10,021 bases of DNA from Bacteroidota bacterium (GCA_023488865.1 JAMDDG010000330.1:1-10021); one strand, 5' to 3'; positions 1 through 6,914 are shown, numbered from the stretch's first letter. Notes: a model not told the origin generated them from the letters alone. A program made the numbers and translations.

Positions 1-264
1 CGTCAAACATACCGTATTTTTTGGCAGTACGGCCCCCTCTCTGTAATAAGCGGCCACATCATCCATGGTGACAAACCGGTGTCCCGCCTGCAGAAGATAG
101 CCGATTTGCCTGCGAAACAGATCGGGAGTGATCGTAAAAAATTCATCATTCTGGCAGCTGATCGAGTGGTACATCAAAACGGTCGGGACAGTTTGGTTGA
201 AGATTCGGGTCATTCCCCATAATACTGCACAACGAATCCAATGCCGAATCGCTTTCACCGTCAT
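1..264 (-). CDS. Polysaccharide deacetylase (NodB/CE4 type), N-terminal part; runs off the left edge
   Basis: The 88 visible codons match the start of a carbohydrate esterase 4 (NodB-homology) deacetylase. They include PTVLMYHSI, the FTITPDLFRRQI helix, and GHRFVTMDDVAAYYREG, and they end at NTVCLT, exactly where the family's metal-binding TFDDG motif should begin. The catalytic residues are therefore outside the window. Members of the family remove N- or O-acetyl groups from sugars. The ATG at 264 overlaps the stop of the preceding methyltransferase as ATGA, which suggests translational coupling; a GTG at 258 is an alternative start. There is no convincing signal peptide: the first 30 residues contain only a short hydrophobic stretch broken by Arg and Trp. 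The enzyme may thus act on a cytoplasmic or membrane-facing lipid-linked intermediate rather than on exported polymer. The family call is firm; the substrate is unknown. Confidence 0.88.
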   Translation of the reverse strand, partial: MTVKAIRHWIRCAVLWGMTRIFNQTVPTVLMYHSISCQNDEFFTITPDLFRRQIGYLLQAGHRFVTMDDVAAYYREGAVLPKNTVCLT

Positions 265-911
265 TTGACAGCCACCACAACATATCCGCAATGGATCGGA
301 TGTCTCTGTTCGTACTGGTTCTGGCCCAAAACCCCGTCCAAATATTGGGCTACAAACACCAACGGCAGAAAAAGATGGATTTTTTTCAAATAACCGCTCA
401 ACAGGTCAACCGCACAAGTAAATCTCCCGCCATGCGGCCTGACCGTTTCCACAGCCATTCCTGCATTCTCGATCAGCAATCTGATTCCTTCCGATGTAAA
501 ACGGTGATAATCCGCAGGTTCCGGCGACTCATGAAACACCATCGGAACAGCAACGACTAATTTCCCCCCTTTGCGCAAAACCCTTGCTGCTTCTCTCACG
601 ACTCCCTGGGGATTCTTGAAAATATACAGGCAATTGATCAGCAACACCGTATCGAATGAATCGTCGGTGATGGGCCATTGTTCACTTGCATCGAACTGGA
701 AGTCCGGCTGATAAGACGGATTGTAATCCGCTCTGAACCATTTGCTGTCGGAACCGGTCTTGAGAAATCTTTTATAGCTGGGATCCTTTCCCCCGGCCAC
801 GTCGAGAATCGCACCGGACAGAACAATATCTGCAAAAACCAGATTCTGCAATGTCCTGAACAACGATTTGCCCTGTCTCAATTCCTGGTAAAAAACCCGG
901 AGCTGATTCAT
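261..911 (-). CDS. Class I SAM-dependent methyltransferase (DYxRF subtype)
   Basis: This 216-residue protein has a class I methyltransferase layout. Motif I-like AILDVAGGKDPS is at about residues 34-45, an acidic strand end is at FRADYNPS, FDTVLLINCLYIFKNP follows near 86-101, and RVLRKGGKLVVAVP near 110-123. Downstream is a DYHRFTSEGI segment near 134-143 that also occurs in two other methyltransferases of this locus. It probably methylates a sugar of the repeat unit or a nucleotide sugar; the substrate is not visible. The usual LEH after motif II is replaced by CLYIF. The reading frame extends back to 1052, but ATG at 911 is the likely start: GGAGG lies 7 nt upstream, and the ATG begins one base after the TAA of the preceding methyltransferase. 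Its own stop overlaps the deacetylase start. Confidence 0.82.
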   Translation of the reverse strand: MNQLRVFYQELRQGKSLFRTLQNLVFADIVLSGAILDVAGGKDPSYKRFLKTGSDSKWFRADYNPSYQPDFQFDASEQWPITDDSFDTVLLINCLYIFKNPQGVVREAARVLRKGGKLVVAVPMVFHESPEPADYHRFTSEGIRLLIENAGMAVETVRPHGGRFTCAVDLLSGYLKKIHLFLPLVFVAQYLDGVLGQNQYEQRHPIHCGYVVVAVK

Positions 912-912
912 A

Positions 913-1557
913 TTAGTTCCTCCGCGACAACAAAAAGATAAACTCATGCGCAAAAAGCGGTGGCCGGAGTTTCCCGATTTTCCGAATCCAGGGATTGTGA
1001 TGCTGCGGGTAGAGATGTTGTTCTGCCATAACCCTGAAATTGCATTCCGCAAACAATTTCAGCAAATTGTCGTACTGGCACCAGTAAACATGGCCACCGC
1101 GGGCAGGTTTATTCTGAAAAGGAATTTTTCCCAGCAACACATCGATTCGGGCTTGCAGAAAGTTAAAATTCGGGCAGGCGATGATGGCGATTGAAGCATA
1201 GTTCGCAACCTGTCGCAACAGCAGGGATGGATCGTCCAGGTGTTCCAGAACATCGATTAACGTTGCGGTTCTAACGTGTTGATGCCTGGGTTCCCATTCG
1301 ATGATATTCCCTTCTTCAATTGGCGACTGGCAGATTTTCTGGCTGACGGCCAGATGAGACAACTCAACGCCATAACATGACTTGTCCGGAAATTTCTCTT
1401 CAATAGCTTTTAAAAAAACTCCGTTTCCGGCTCCCAAATCCACCAGCGGAAAGTCTGTCTCACGTATCAGCGAAAGTGCTGCCTTATGTTTGGGTTGCAG
1501 ATCATACGATTGTTTTAACTTCGGTTCCCACCATGTGTCCACGTATGTTTTTTTCAT
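913..1557 (-). CDS. Class I SAM-dependent methyltransferase (Methyltransf_23/MetW-like)
   Basis: This is a complete 214-residue methyltransferase with a textbook SAM-binding loop, LVDLGAGNGVFL, at about residues 38-49. A ribose-binding acidic position follows in YGVELS near 62-67, and LIDVLEHLDDP near 100-110. ACPNFNFLQARIDVLLGK and a GHVYWCQYDNLLKLFAECNF segment near 155-174 resemble the post-motif region of Methyltransf_23 proteins. It lacks the DYxRF segment of the other three methyltransferases in the locus, so it belongs to a different lineage and probably has a different target. ATG at 1557 directly abuts the TAA of the upstream glycosyltransferase (TAAATG). A GGTGA 6 nt before the ATG may serve as a weak ribosome site, but translation most likely depends on coupling. 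The substrate is inferred only from context: sugar or glycan O-methylation. Confidence 0.85.
   Translation of the reverse strand: MKKTYVDTWWEPKLKQSYDLQPKHKAALSLIRETDFPLVDLGAGNGVFLKAIEEKFPDKSCYGVELSHLAVSQKICQSPIEEGNIIEWEPRHQHVRTATLIDVLEHLDDPSLLLRQVANYASIAIIACPNFNFLQARIDVLLGKIPFQNKPARGGHVYWCQYDNLLKLFAECNFRVMAEQHLYPQHHNPWIRKIGKLRPPLFAHEFIFLLSRRN
919..923 (-). promoter_or_regulatory. Shine-Dalgarno that fixes the start of the 261-911 methyltransferase
   Basis: GGAGG on the minus strand lies 7 nt before the ATG at 911. It sits inside the last codons of the upstream gene (Arg-Arg-Asn-stop). This spacing decides for the ATG at 911 against the much longer upstream open frame and points to coupled translation of the two methyltransferases. 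Confidence 0.8.
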
Positions 1558-2640
1558 TTAATTCACCAATCCCTTGATTTGTGTGGAGATCCTCATCGTT
1601 AATCCGGCAAGGCCATGGTGTTCCAAAACGCCGGCAGACAGCATCTCCAGAATCTTTATGTCTGCCACCGGATCAGAAAACATCCACTTACCAATTAAAC
1701 GGGCTATGGTGTCGGGCTTTAGATCTGGAGCAATAAACCGGTTTTTGTCTGCTCCGCATCTTGCAAACAACTCGGCAAAAGAACGGTTTTGCACGACAAC
1801 CGGCACCCCCATGGCCAGACTTTCCAGAACCGCCTTGTCGATGGCGCCGTCCGGCGCCAAATTGATGCTTAAATCCGCCTGGGCCAGCCAGTTTCTGACT
1901 TCGTGATGAGGCACCGCCCCTGCAAAATGAATATTGCTTTCAAGGGAGTGTTCTTTCGTCAAATGTTGCAAATTCAATTTGTATGTCAGATCTTCTTCTG
2001 TTACTGCATCACCCAGTAAAATCAACCGTATCGAGTCAGGTCCGTGCATCCGGACAATTTCCGCTACCGCCAAAATCATGGATTCAATGTGTTTGATGGG
2101 AGACAGACGGGCCACCGAAATCACGGCAAATGGTTTATTTCTTGCCGTATGAGGACGAAAACCAAATTTGTTTTCCGATATCCCCTGTCCAACCACCGTA
2201 ACTTTCCGGCTCTTCAGCCGGAATCCCGCTGGCGTGCTTGTTACCACCCGGTCGACTAACCGATGGGCTATTCTTAACAGCAAGGGGGTCGCTTTGTGAC
2301 CATACCACAGGACAATCGGAATGTTCTTCAGGCGCAGGAAGCACCACCCCATAACGGTAAAGAGCGGCATCATATGCGCAAAACAGGCATCAATCCGTTC
2401 AGTGCGCAGCAACTTGATCAGAATCCGGTAAAATTCCAGAAAGCGGCGCGGTTCCGAATATCCTTTTTCTTTCCCGACACTGAAGAGCTGGACATTGTCC
2501 GCCACCGCGATTCTGCCGGCATGCATCGTGATTACAAATATCTGGTCAAAATGCACCGCCAGCGTATTGATCCAGTCGGTGGTAAATCCGAGCACATCAT
2601 CATCCGCATCGGTCTTAAGATTAAACAGCAACAGGTTCAT
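1558..2640 (-). CDS. Glycosyltransferase, GT4-like (GT-B fold)
   Basis: The C-terminal half of this 360-residue protein carries the Glycos_transf_1 signature. FAVISVARLSPIKHIESMI is at about 172-190, LILLGD near 206-211, IHFAGAVPHHEVRNWLAQADLSINLAP near 237-263, and DKAVLESLAMGVPVVV near 268-283. The first glutamate of the usual E-x7-E is replaced by a DGAIDKAVLE arrangement with only the second Glu (about 273) kept. I recall other GT4 enzymes with a comparable TGSxDK-type motif, so this may be a subgroup trait rather than damage. The N-terminal acceptor domain is divergent. It should transfer a sugar from a nucleotide donor to the lipid-linked glycan at the cytoplasmic membrane. ATG at 2640 is chosen over the longer open frame (to 2706) because it overlaps the previous stop as ATGA and has GAGGGG 6 nt upstream. 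Donor and acceptor are unknown. Confidence 0.82.
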   Translation of the reverse strand: MNLLLFNLKTDADDDVLGFTTDWINTLAVHFDQIFVITMHAGRIAVADNVQLFSVGKEKGYSEPRRFLEFYRILIKLLRTERIDACFAHMMPLFTVMGWCFLRLKNIPIVLWYGHKATPLLLRIAHRLVDRVVTSTPAGFRLKSRKVTVVGQGISENKFGFRPHTARNKPFAVISVARLSPIKHIESMILAVAEIVRMHGPDSIRLILLGDAVTEEDLTYKLNLQHLTKEHSLESNIHFAGAVPHHEVRNWLAQADLSINLAPDGAIDKAVLESLAMGVPVVVQNRSFAELFARCGADKNRFIAPDLKPDTIARLIGKWMFSDPVADIKILEMLSAGVLEHHGLAGLTMRISTQIKGLVN

Positions 2641-3857
2641 GACTGCCCCTCGATCCCTGCGTTCCGTTTTTGCCCCTCCGGTAATTCGCCGCAAACGGTT
2701 TCCCATACATCGACCAGCTTCTTGACCAGGGAAGCGGTGGAAAATTCGTTTTCCACTCTTGTTTTCCCAGCATCTCCCATTTTTTTGCGGAGATTTTCAT
2801 CATTGATGAACCTCAGTACTGATTGTACAAGTCCTTCTTTATCATCCAGGTCATGCAAATAACCGGTTTTCCCATGTACAATCAAATCATCCGGCCCTGT
2901 CGAACGTGTACTTACTACCGGCAGTCCTGACAGATTCGCTTCCACGATCACTCGTCCGTAACCTTCATAATTGGAAGTAAGCAAAAAAACATCTGCCGCC
3001 GCATAGATTTCCGGCAGTCTCTCGTGCCCTACTTTACCAAGAAAATAAAATTTATCACTCAGTTGTTTCTCCTGAACCAACTGTTTGGTTTTTTGAAATA
3101 ACGGCCCGTCACCAGCCATGACATAAATAACTTCGGGGTTCACACAGGTGATTTGCTCCGCGATTTCCACCCATAACGATAAATTTTTCGGCGGATAGAA
3201 CCGGCCCGTAAAAAGCACCACAGGCTTCCCAACAAGCCGGGGAGAGATTTTTTCTTTATAAGTGTCTTTTTCAGCTCCGGAATCTATCGGTTTAAAATTG
3301 ATTCCCACCGGTACTACAAATATTTGATTCGCCGGTATCCCCAAATCCTGAATTTTTCTTTTCAAGGCTTGGGCCACCACCCTTATTGCGTCAGAACGCT
3401 TCAACAACCGGATGGCCACCAGGCGGCGCCATTTGTTTAACCGATGTTCTTCACGCCAACTTTCAGAGAACAAATCAAAGTGTATCTGAAGAAAGAATTT
3501 TGCACCGATGAGACGGCTTAACAGATAACCCAACATCCCTTCTTCCCAAGGGGTTTGCACGGTAATCAGGTCTGGCTTCCAGCCGCGCAGCACTGCCGAC
3601 AATTGGCGAAATACCCCCCATAAAAACGTAAACCGATGGATGGAACGAGTAGGATATAAGGTTAATCCATCAGCCAGATGTTCCACCTGATACCTGGGGT
3701 TGTCAGGGGTATAGCCGATAATCCGGATCGAACTGCCGGTGCCAAACCGTTCCCGTAATTGTCTTGCATACCGTTGATGACGTTGGCGGGTATCGCCGAA
3801 CACCTCTAACCCTGACTCAAAAAGAGTCGGATCCTTACTTAAAATTAAAACATTCAC
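2637..3857 (-). CDS. Glycosyltransferase family 4 (GT-B, retaining)
   Basis: This is a complete GT4 enzyme of about 406 residues. The donor-binding half is clear: VVLFTGRFYPPKNLSLWVEI near 213-232, VIYVMAGDGPL near 243-253, FLGKVGHERLPEIYAAADVFLL near 272-293. The catalytic E-x7-E follows in NYEGYGRVIVEA (Glu near 298 and 306), then GLPVVSTRSTGPDDLIVHGKTGYL. The N-terminal half contains a WKPDLITVQTPWEEGMLGYLL strand-loop typical of the acceptor domain. It adds a sugar to the growing repeat unit; linkage and donor cannot be read from sequence. GTG at 3857 is preferred because AAAGGAGG ends 10 nt upstream; an in-frame TTG at 3866 has only 1 nt of spacing. The Shine-Dalgarno directly borders the IS remnant, so this gene's upstream region was replaced by IS DNA. 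Confidence 0.9.
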   Translation of the reverse strand: MNVLILSKDPTLFESGLEVFGDTRQRHQRYARQLRERFGTGSSIRIIGYTPDNPRYQVEHLADGLTLYPTRSIHRFTFLWGVFRQLSAVLRGWKPDLITVQTPWEEGMLGYLLSRLIGAKFFLQIHFDLFSESWREEHRLNKWRRLVAIRLLKRSDAIRVVAQALKRKIQDLGIPANQIFVVPVGINFKPIDSGAEKDTYKEKISPRLVGKPVVLFTGRFYPPKNLSLWVEIAEQITCVNPEVIYVMAGDGPLFQKTKQLVQEKQLSDKFYFLGKVGHERLPEIYAAADVFLLTSNYEGYGRVIVEANLSGLPVVSTRSTGPDDLIVHGKTGYLHDLDDKEGLVQSVLRFINDENLRKKMGDAGKTRVENEFSTASLVKKLVDVWETVCGELPEGQKRNAGIEGQS

Positions 3858-3867
3858 ACCTCGCAAA

Positions 3868-3875
3868 CCTCCTTT
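3868..3875 (-). promoter_or_regulatory. Strong Shine-Dalgarno at the IS boundary
   Basis: AAAGGAGG on the minus strand is the best ribosome-binding site in the window. Spacing is 10 nt to GTG at 3857 but only 1 nt to TTG at 3866, which favours the GTG. Its outermost A (position 3875) is the first base of the IS terminal repeat, so the insertion left the site usable. Confidence 0.75.
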
Positions 3876-3893
3876 ATAACCCAGGTTTGGCGA
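3875..3893 (+). repeat. Left terminal inverted repeat of the IS remnant
   Basis: TATAACCCAGGTTTGGCGA pairs with the inverted copy at 5196-5214, with a single mismatch (G versus A at position 10). Similarity fades within a few bases further inward. It marks the upstream end relative to the transposase. Confidence 0.88.
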
Positions 3894-3985
3894 TATAAAT
3901 TTCCAATCCCTTATGGGATAAGGCTTCCCGGCTTCGACGTTTAGTTGTATTCCTAAAACATTTGGCGTATTTGTCCTATAACCTT

Positions 3986-4013
3986 TTGAATATGCTGGCG
4001 CTTTTGGTATGAT
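3986..4013 (+). promoter_or_regulatory. Probable transposase promoter
   Basis: TTGAAT (3986-3991) and TATGAT (4008-4013) are separated by 16 bp, close to the sigma-A consensus, and lie just before the presumed transposase ATG at 4020. TTTGAA with a 17 bp spacer is an equivalent reading. It would drive transcription antisense to the operon, into the pseudogene. Activity is not shown by sequence. Confidence 0.5.
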
Positions 4014-4019
4014 TTTTCT

Positions 4020-5182
4020 ATGACATCACTATCACTTACATGTAAGGCAGCCAATGCGTCATTGCGAAGTTGGGATACTCCCGCGATCATCGTCCGGACC
4101 TGCAACAAATTGTGATTGCCTTAATGGTTACGCCGCAAGGATCCTCCTTTTACTGGAAGGTGCTTGAAGGCAATACGCAGGATATCGCTACCTTGCCGGA
4201 CCTGGTAAAGGAATTGAAAAGTCGTTTCGGTCTGACCAAATGTCATCTCATCTTTGACCGGGGCATGGTGTCCGGCGAACATCTGGATCTGCTGGAAGTT
4301 CAGGGGTTGACCTATTTATCCGCGATGGATAAAGATGAAATGGCTTGCCACCCGTTATTCCACCAATTCGTTCCAGAACCTGCATGCAAAGACGATTATG
4401 AGCAAATGTTGGCGCTATAAGAATTTCAACCAACCGACGAAAACCAGTTCTTTTACACACGCGAGGGGCGGATCGGTGAGCGGCGATTTATCTTCTCCTT
4501 TGACGTTTCCCGTTTTTTGAGGATATCGCGTCGCGGGAAAAACGAATTGCACAGGCAATGGCTTGGATTAAACAAAAAAACGCCAGTCTTTCAATCGCAC
4601 AAAAGTCACGGAACAGGGAAATAGTCGAGCGAGATATCAAGCAAATGCGCATCAAGCGGAAGCTGAAGTCGTTCATGAATGTAACTGTCACACCAATTGC
4701 ATTGGAAGTGGTCAAAAAAGACGGCAAAACGCGTACTATCCATTCGTTCCAATTGTCTGCCGAAATCGATAAAGCGAAAGAAGTAAAAATCAGAAGAATG
4801 GACGGTATGACCTGTTTCATTACCAACGACAAAATCTTATCGCCAGCGCGTAAAAGCGCACGTAAACGTATGCATCATAGCCTACTTGCTCATAAACACA
4901 ATGGAGATGATCCTGAGGAAAGCAGGCTGCTCGTCATCGCCGGAAGAAGTATTGAACCGGTCGTGCAGTTGCCACTTAAATCAAGTCGGCATCAAGAGTT
5001 CTTCACACCGGTCTATTATCATGACCGAATTAACAGAGCAACAGCAAAAATGGATTAAACTGTTCCAATGCGAAACATTCCTGAAACCGGAAACATTAAA
5101 TCAACTGAGCGAATCCTTTGCAAAACATGTTGTAGGGATAAATATTAAACTTCAACATGGCTCAAAGCCTTGTTACGCCTAA
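4020..5182 (+). pseudogene. IS1634/IS4-type DDE transposase, multiply disrupted
   Basis: Pieces of one transposase can be followed across frames. An ATG at 4020 opens a short stretch (MTSLSLTCKAANAS) that resembles the start of such proteins as I recall them. After about 4065 the frame changes to GYSRDHRPDLQQIVIALMV and then HLIFDRGMVSGEHL, which holds the second catalytic Asp. An in-frame TAA at 4418-4420 interrupts it, after which the same frame continues as EFQPTDENQFFYTREGRI. A frameshift occurs at a T-run (4513-4518), where one extra T would join DVSRF to FEDIASREKRIAQAM. Near 4828-4840 the protein jumps from CFITNDK to SYRQRVKAHVNVCIIAYLL, skipping the region that should hold the catalytic Glu (YREK motif). 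A large N-terminal deletion removed the first catalytic Asp. It ends at 5182. It cannot make an active enzyme. Confidence 0.88.
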
Positions 5183-5195
5183 TGTAAAAATATTG

Positions 5196-5214
5196 TCGCC
5201 AAACTTGGGTTATA
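5196..5214 (-). repeat. Right terminal inverted repeat of the IS remnant
   Basis: Read on the minus strand this is TATAACCCAAGTTTGGCGA, matching the left end at 18 of 19 positions. It lies 13 bp beyond the transposase stop (5180-5182) and 6 bp from the end of the neighbouring methyltransferase. Confidence 0.88.
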
Positions 5215-5220
5215 GAGCAA

Positions 5221-5784
5221 TCATCTAATCGCAAAGAAGTTGTAACCTGACACTTGCTTGTTACTAAACAAAGGATCCAGCCACCCAAATAAGTTTTGCA
5301 GCCGATTCAACTTTCCGGGCAACATATTTGCTAGAGTGGTAACATTTCCACGGAACGGACAAATCTCGATGGATCGGAAATCCCGGAATAAATATTTTAT
5401 TCCCTCTTCCGAAAAACGATAATAATCGGAATAATGGCCAGGCTTTGGATGATACGGAAATAAAAACGGAACGTATCCAAACAGCTTGCCGCCCGGCTTC
5501 AAAATTCTTCTCATTTCAGAAACTGCCGCAAATGGATTATAAACGTGTTCAAGAATTGCACAACAAATGATACCGTCAAATTCCTCATCTTTGATCATAT
5601 GCATATCACAAATATCGGTTAGAATATCTGGTTGTATAGAGGGATCTATATCTGCCGTCTTATATTGATTCTCTGAAAAAAACTTTTTGTCCCCTCTTGC
5701 CGATTGTCCGAAATCCAGAATAAAGTCGCATTCCTGGGCCATTTGTCTAAATTTATCGTATCTGTATTTATCCCATTTTTTCAC
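5221..5784 (-). CDS. Class I SAM-dependent methyltransferase (DYxRF subtype)
   Basis: This is a complete 187-residue Methyltransf_11-like protein. FILDFGQSARGDKKFF at about 21-36 stands where motif I should be; its glycine pattern is loose. YKTADIDPSIQPDILTDICD near 41-60 carries the acidic ribose contact. AILEHVYNPFAAVSEMRRILKPGGKLFGYVPF near 76-107 is strongly typical. SDYYRFSEEGIKYLF near 119-133 is shared with the methyltransferases at 261-911 and 6938-7666, so the three look like paralogues. Likely role: O-methylation of a glycan sugar. GTG at 5784 overlaps the upstream glycosyltransferase stop as GTGA and has GGAGG 7 nt upstream. The stop is 6 bp from the IS remnant. Because the IS lies so close to the stop, the original C-terminal end might have been altered, but the last residues (GYNFFAIR) look like a natural end of the fold. 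Confidence 0.82.
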   Translation of the reverse strand: MKKWDKYRYDKFRQMAQECDFILDFGQSARGDKKFFSENQYKTADIDPSIQPDILTDICDMHMIKDEEFDGIICCAILEHVYNPFAAVSEMRRILKPGGKLFGYVPFLFPYHPKPGHYSDYYRFSEEGIKYLFRDFRSIEICPFRGNVTTLANMLPGKLNRLQNLFGWLDPLFSNKQVSGYNFFAIR

Positions 5785-6914
5785 CTGTATACCTCCGAAA
5801 CTATTAGCCTTTCAGTCAGTTCTATCATTCTCGAATATGCGAATCTGTCTTCAAGAAGTTTAAACGCATTCTGGGTAATCCTTTCTGCCATTTCGCGATT
5901 TCCCAATATATTTCGCACTGCATTCTCCAATGTCAAATCATCCCCAACCGGAACCAATAAACCCGTTTTTCCGTTTTCCACCACTTCTTTGGTTCCTCCT
6001 GCGTCTGTGGCTACTACAGGCACACCGGCATCCATTGCCTCCAAGACCACATGGGGAAGACCTTCGTAGGATGAATTCAACACAAACAAATCTGCCTGTC
6101 TCAAGCAAGCTCCAATCATTTCTTTTGATATATTCCCCATAAATACGACTTGGTCAGAAACGCCTGTCTGTGCCGCAAGTTCTTCCAATTCGGTTCGCAA
6201 CGGCCCATCCCCCGCTATTAACAATCGTACATCAAGCATGCCGGCCAGTATACGGATCAGAGAATCTACGCCTTTCCATGGAACCAGCCGACAAATCGTT
6301 AGCATGGTTTTTCCGCAGAACACCGGTAAAGCAGAATCTGCTACACCTCTTATAGGTTCAACCGCATTATATACCACGTCAATCTTTCCTTCGGGTATCC
6401 CCCAGCCCTTGACAATCCTCTTTAAATATTCGCTGGGTACTATAATTCGTTTCGCATGGCGCAAAGGAACTGTTCGGAGCCAATCCAGAGAACGCAACAA
6501 AAAACCTTTTGGAGCATTTTGGTATTGATCAATGGTCCCCATATACCACCCCCGATTTCTTGCGCGTTCCCACGCATAATCTCCTACAATTTTAAACACT
6601 GCCGGCACGCCAACTATCCAGGATGCCAACCCTGATTCAAAAGCCAGTCCGTTTGCATAAATAATATCCGCATTTCTGGATAATTTTGCTATGACCCGTA
6701 CGGTCCTCCACATACGCAAAAGTTTTAAAGAGCCTCTTTTGATCCTTGTTACCTGGAATGAATAATGATCATCACTATATGTCGCAAGATCGCTTAAACA
6801 TACCATATGGACCATATGACCGCGTTTGACAAATTCCTTTGCAATTATGGGCACATAGCTTGCAGGTCCCCCGACATCGGGAGGAAAAATACCGGTTGTA
6901 AAGATAATTTTCAC
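5781..6914 (-). CDS. Glycosyltransferase family 4 (GT-B, retaining)
   Basis: This complete 377-residue GT4 enzyme is the most canonical of the three in the window. The N-terminal domain opens with IIFTTGIFPPDVGGPASY, where the GGP loop is near 15-17, followed by ADIIYANGLAFESGLAS near 83-99. The C-terminal donor domain has MLTICRLVPWKGVDSLI near 204-220, LLIAGDGPL near 231-239, and VVFMGNISKEMIGACLRQADLFVLNS. The E-x7-E is EGLPHVVLE (Glu about 284 and 292), then GVPVVATDAGGTKEVVENGKTGLLV. It should transfer a sugar from a nucleotide donor onto the lipid-linked unit at the membrane's inner face. The GTG start at 6914 has a GGTGG-type ribosome site about 7 nt upstream, and the gap to the preceding stop is 23 bp. 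Its 3' end overlaps the next methyltransferase, which suggests the pair works on the same sugar step. Confidence 0.92.
   Translation of the reverse strand: MKIIFTTGIFPPDVGGPASYVPIIAKEFVKRGHMVHMVCLSDLATYSDDHYSFQVTRIKRGSLKLLRMWRTVRVIAKLSRNADIIYANGLAFESGLASWIVGVPAVFKIVGDYAWERARNRGWYMGTIDQYQNAPKGFLLRSLDWLRTVPLRHAKRIIVPSEYLKRIVKGWGIPEGKIDVVYNAVEPIRGVADSALPVFCGKTMLTICRLVPWKGVDSLIRILAGMLDVRLLIAGDGPLRTELEELAAQTGVSDQVVFMGNISKEMIGACLRQADLFVLNSSYEGLPHVVLEAMDAGVPVVATDAGGTKEVVENGKTGLLVPVGDDLTLENAVRNILGNREMAERITQNAFKLLEDRFAYSRMIELTERLIVSEVYR

Larger units (their letters stand above)
3875..5214 (+). mobile_element. Degenerate insertion sequence, IS1634/IS4-type, about 1.34 kb
   Basis: Terminal inverted repeats define both ends. 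The left end reads TATAACCCAGGTTTGGCGA, and the right end read inward on the minus strand reads TATAACCCAAGTTTGGCGA, giving 18 of 19 matches. Between them lies a plus-strand transposase pseudogene, opposite to the operon. From family knowledge, intact elements of this type are longer (a transposase of roughly 500 codons or more), so this is an internally deleted, dead copy. The flanking bases (CCTCCTT to the left, GAGCAATC to the right) show no direct repeat, so the expected target duplication is missing. The stop of the 5221-5784 methyltransferase is only 6 bp beyond the right end. The element separates two blocks of the polysaccharide operon without breaking either neighbouring reading frame. 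It could be mobilised only in trans, if at all. Confidence 0.85.

Noticed and set aside
912..1052. Upstream extension of the 261-911 methyltransferase to give a 263-residue protein
   Set aside because: The extension overlaps a well-supported methyltransferase gene, encodes a sequence without similarity to the family's N-terminus, and lacks a ribosome site. ATG 911 has GGAGG at ideal spacing.
2296..2862. 188-codon open frame on the plus strand opposite two glycosyltransferase genes
   Set aside because: It lies antisense across the overlap of two well-supported genes. It has no ribosome site of note, its product has a composition typical of complement-strand translation, and it matches no family I recognise.
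3873..3878. TATAAA on the minus strand at the IS edge as an outward promoter
   Set aside because: There is no acceptable -35 at 16-18 bp. The best candidate, TTGGAA, is 21 bp or more away, and a start here would leave the Shine-Dalgarno at the extreme 5' end of the transcript.
3905..3916. Small palindrome TCCC-TTAT-GGGA inside the IS left end as a terminator
   Set aside because: The stem is only 4 bp and no T-run follows on either strand, so it is not a credible intrinsic terminator.
4558..5058. 166-codon plus-strand open frame as a free-standing gene
   Set aside because: Its first part (MAWIKQKNASL to CFITND) is the C-terminal section of the transposase. The rest is out-of-frame translation after the deletion near 4828-4840, so it is part of the pseudogene.
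5704..6069. 121-codon plus-strand open frame opposite the 5221-5784 and 5781-6914 genes
   Set aside because: It is antisense to two genes with clear motifs, and its Ser/Thr/Pro-rich product reflects the complementary codons. No independent evidence supports it.
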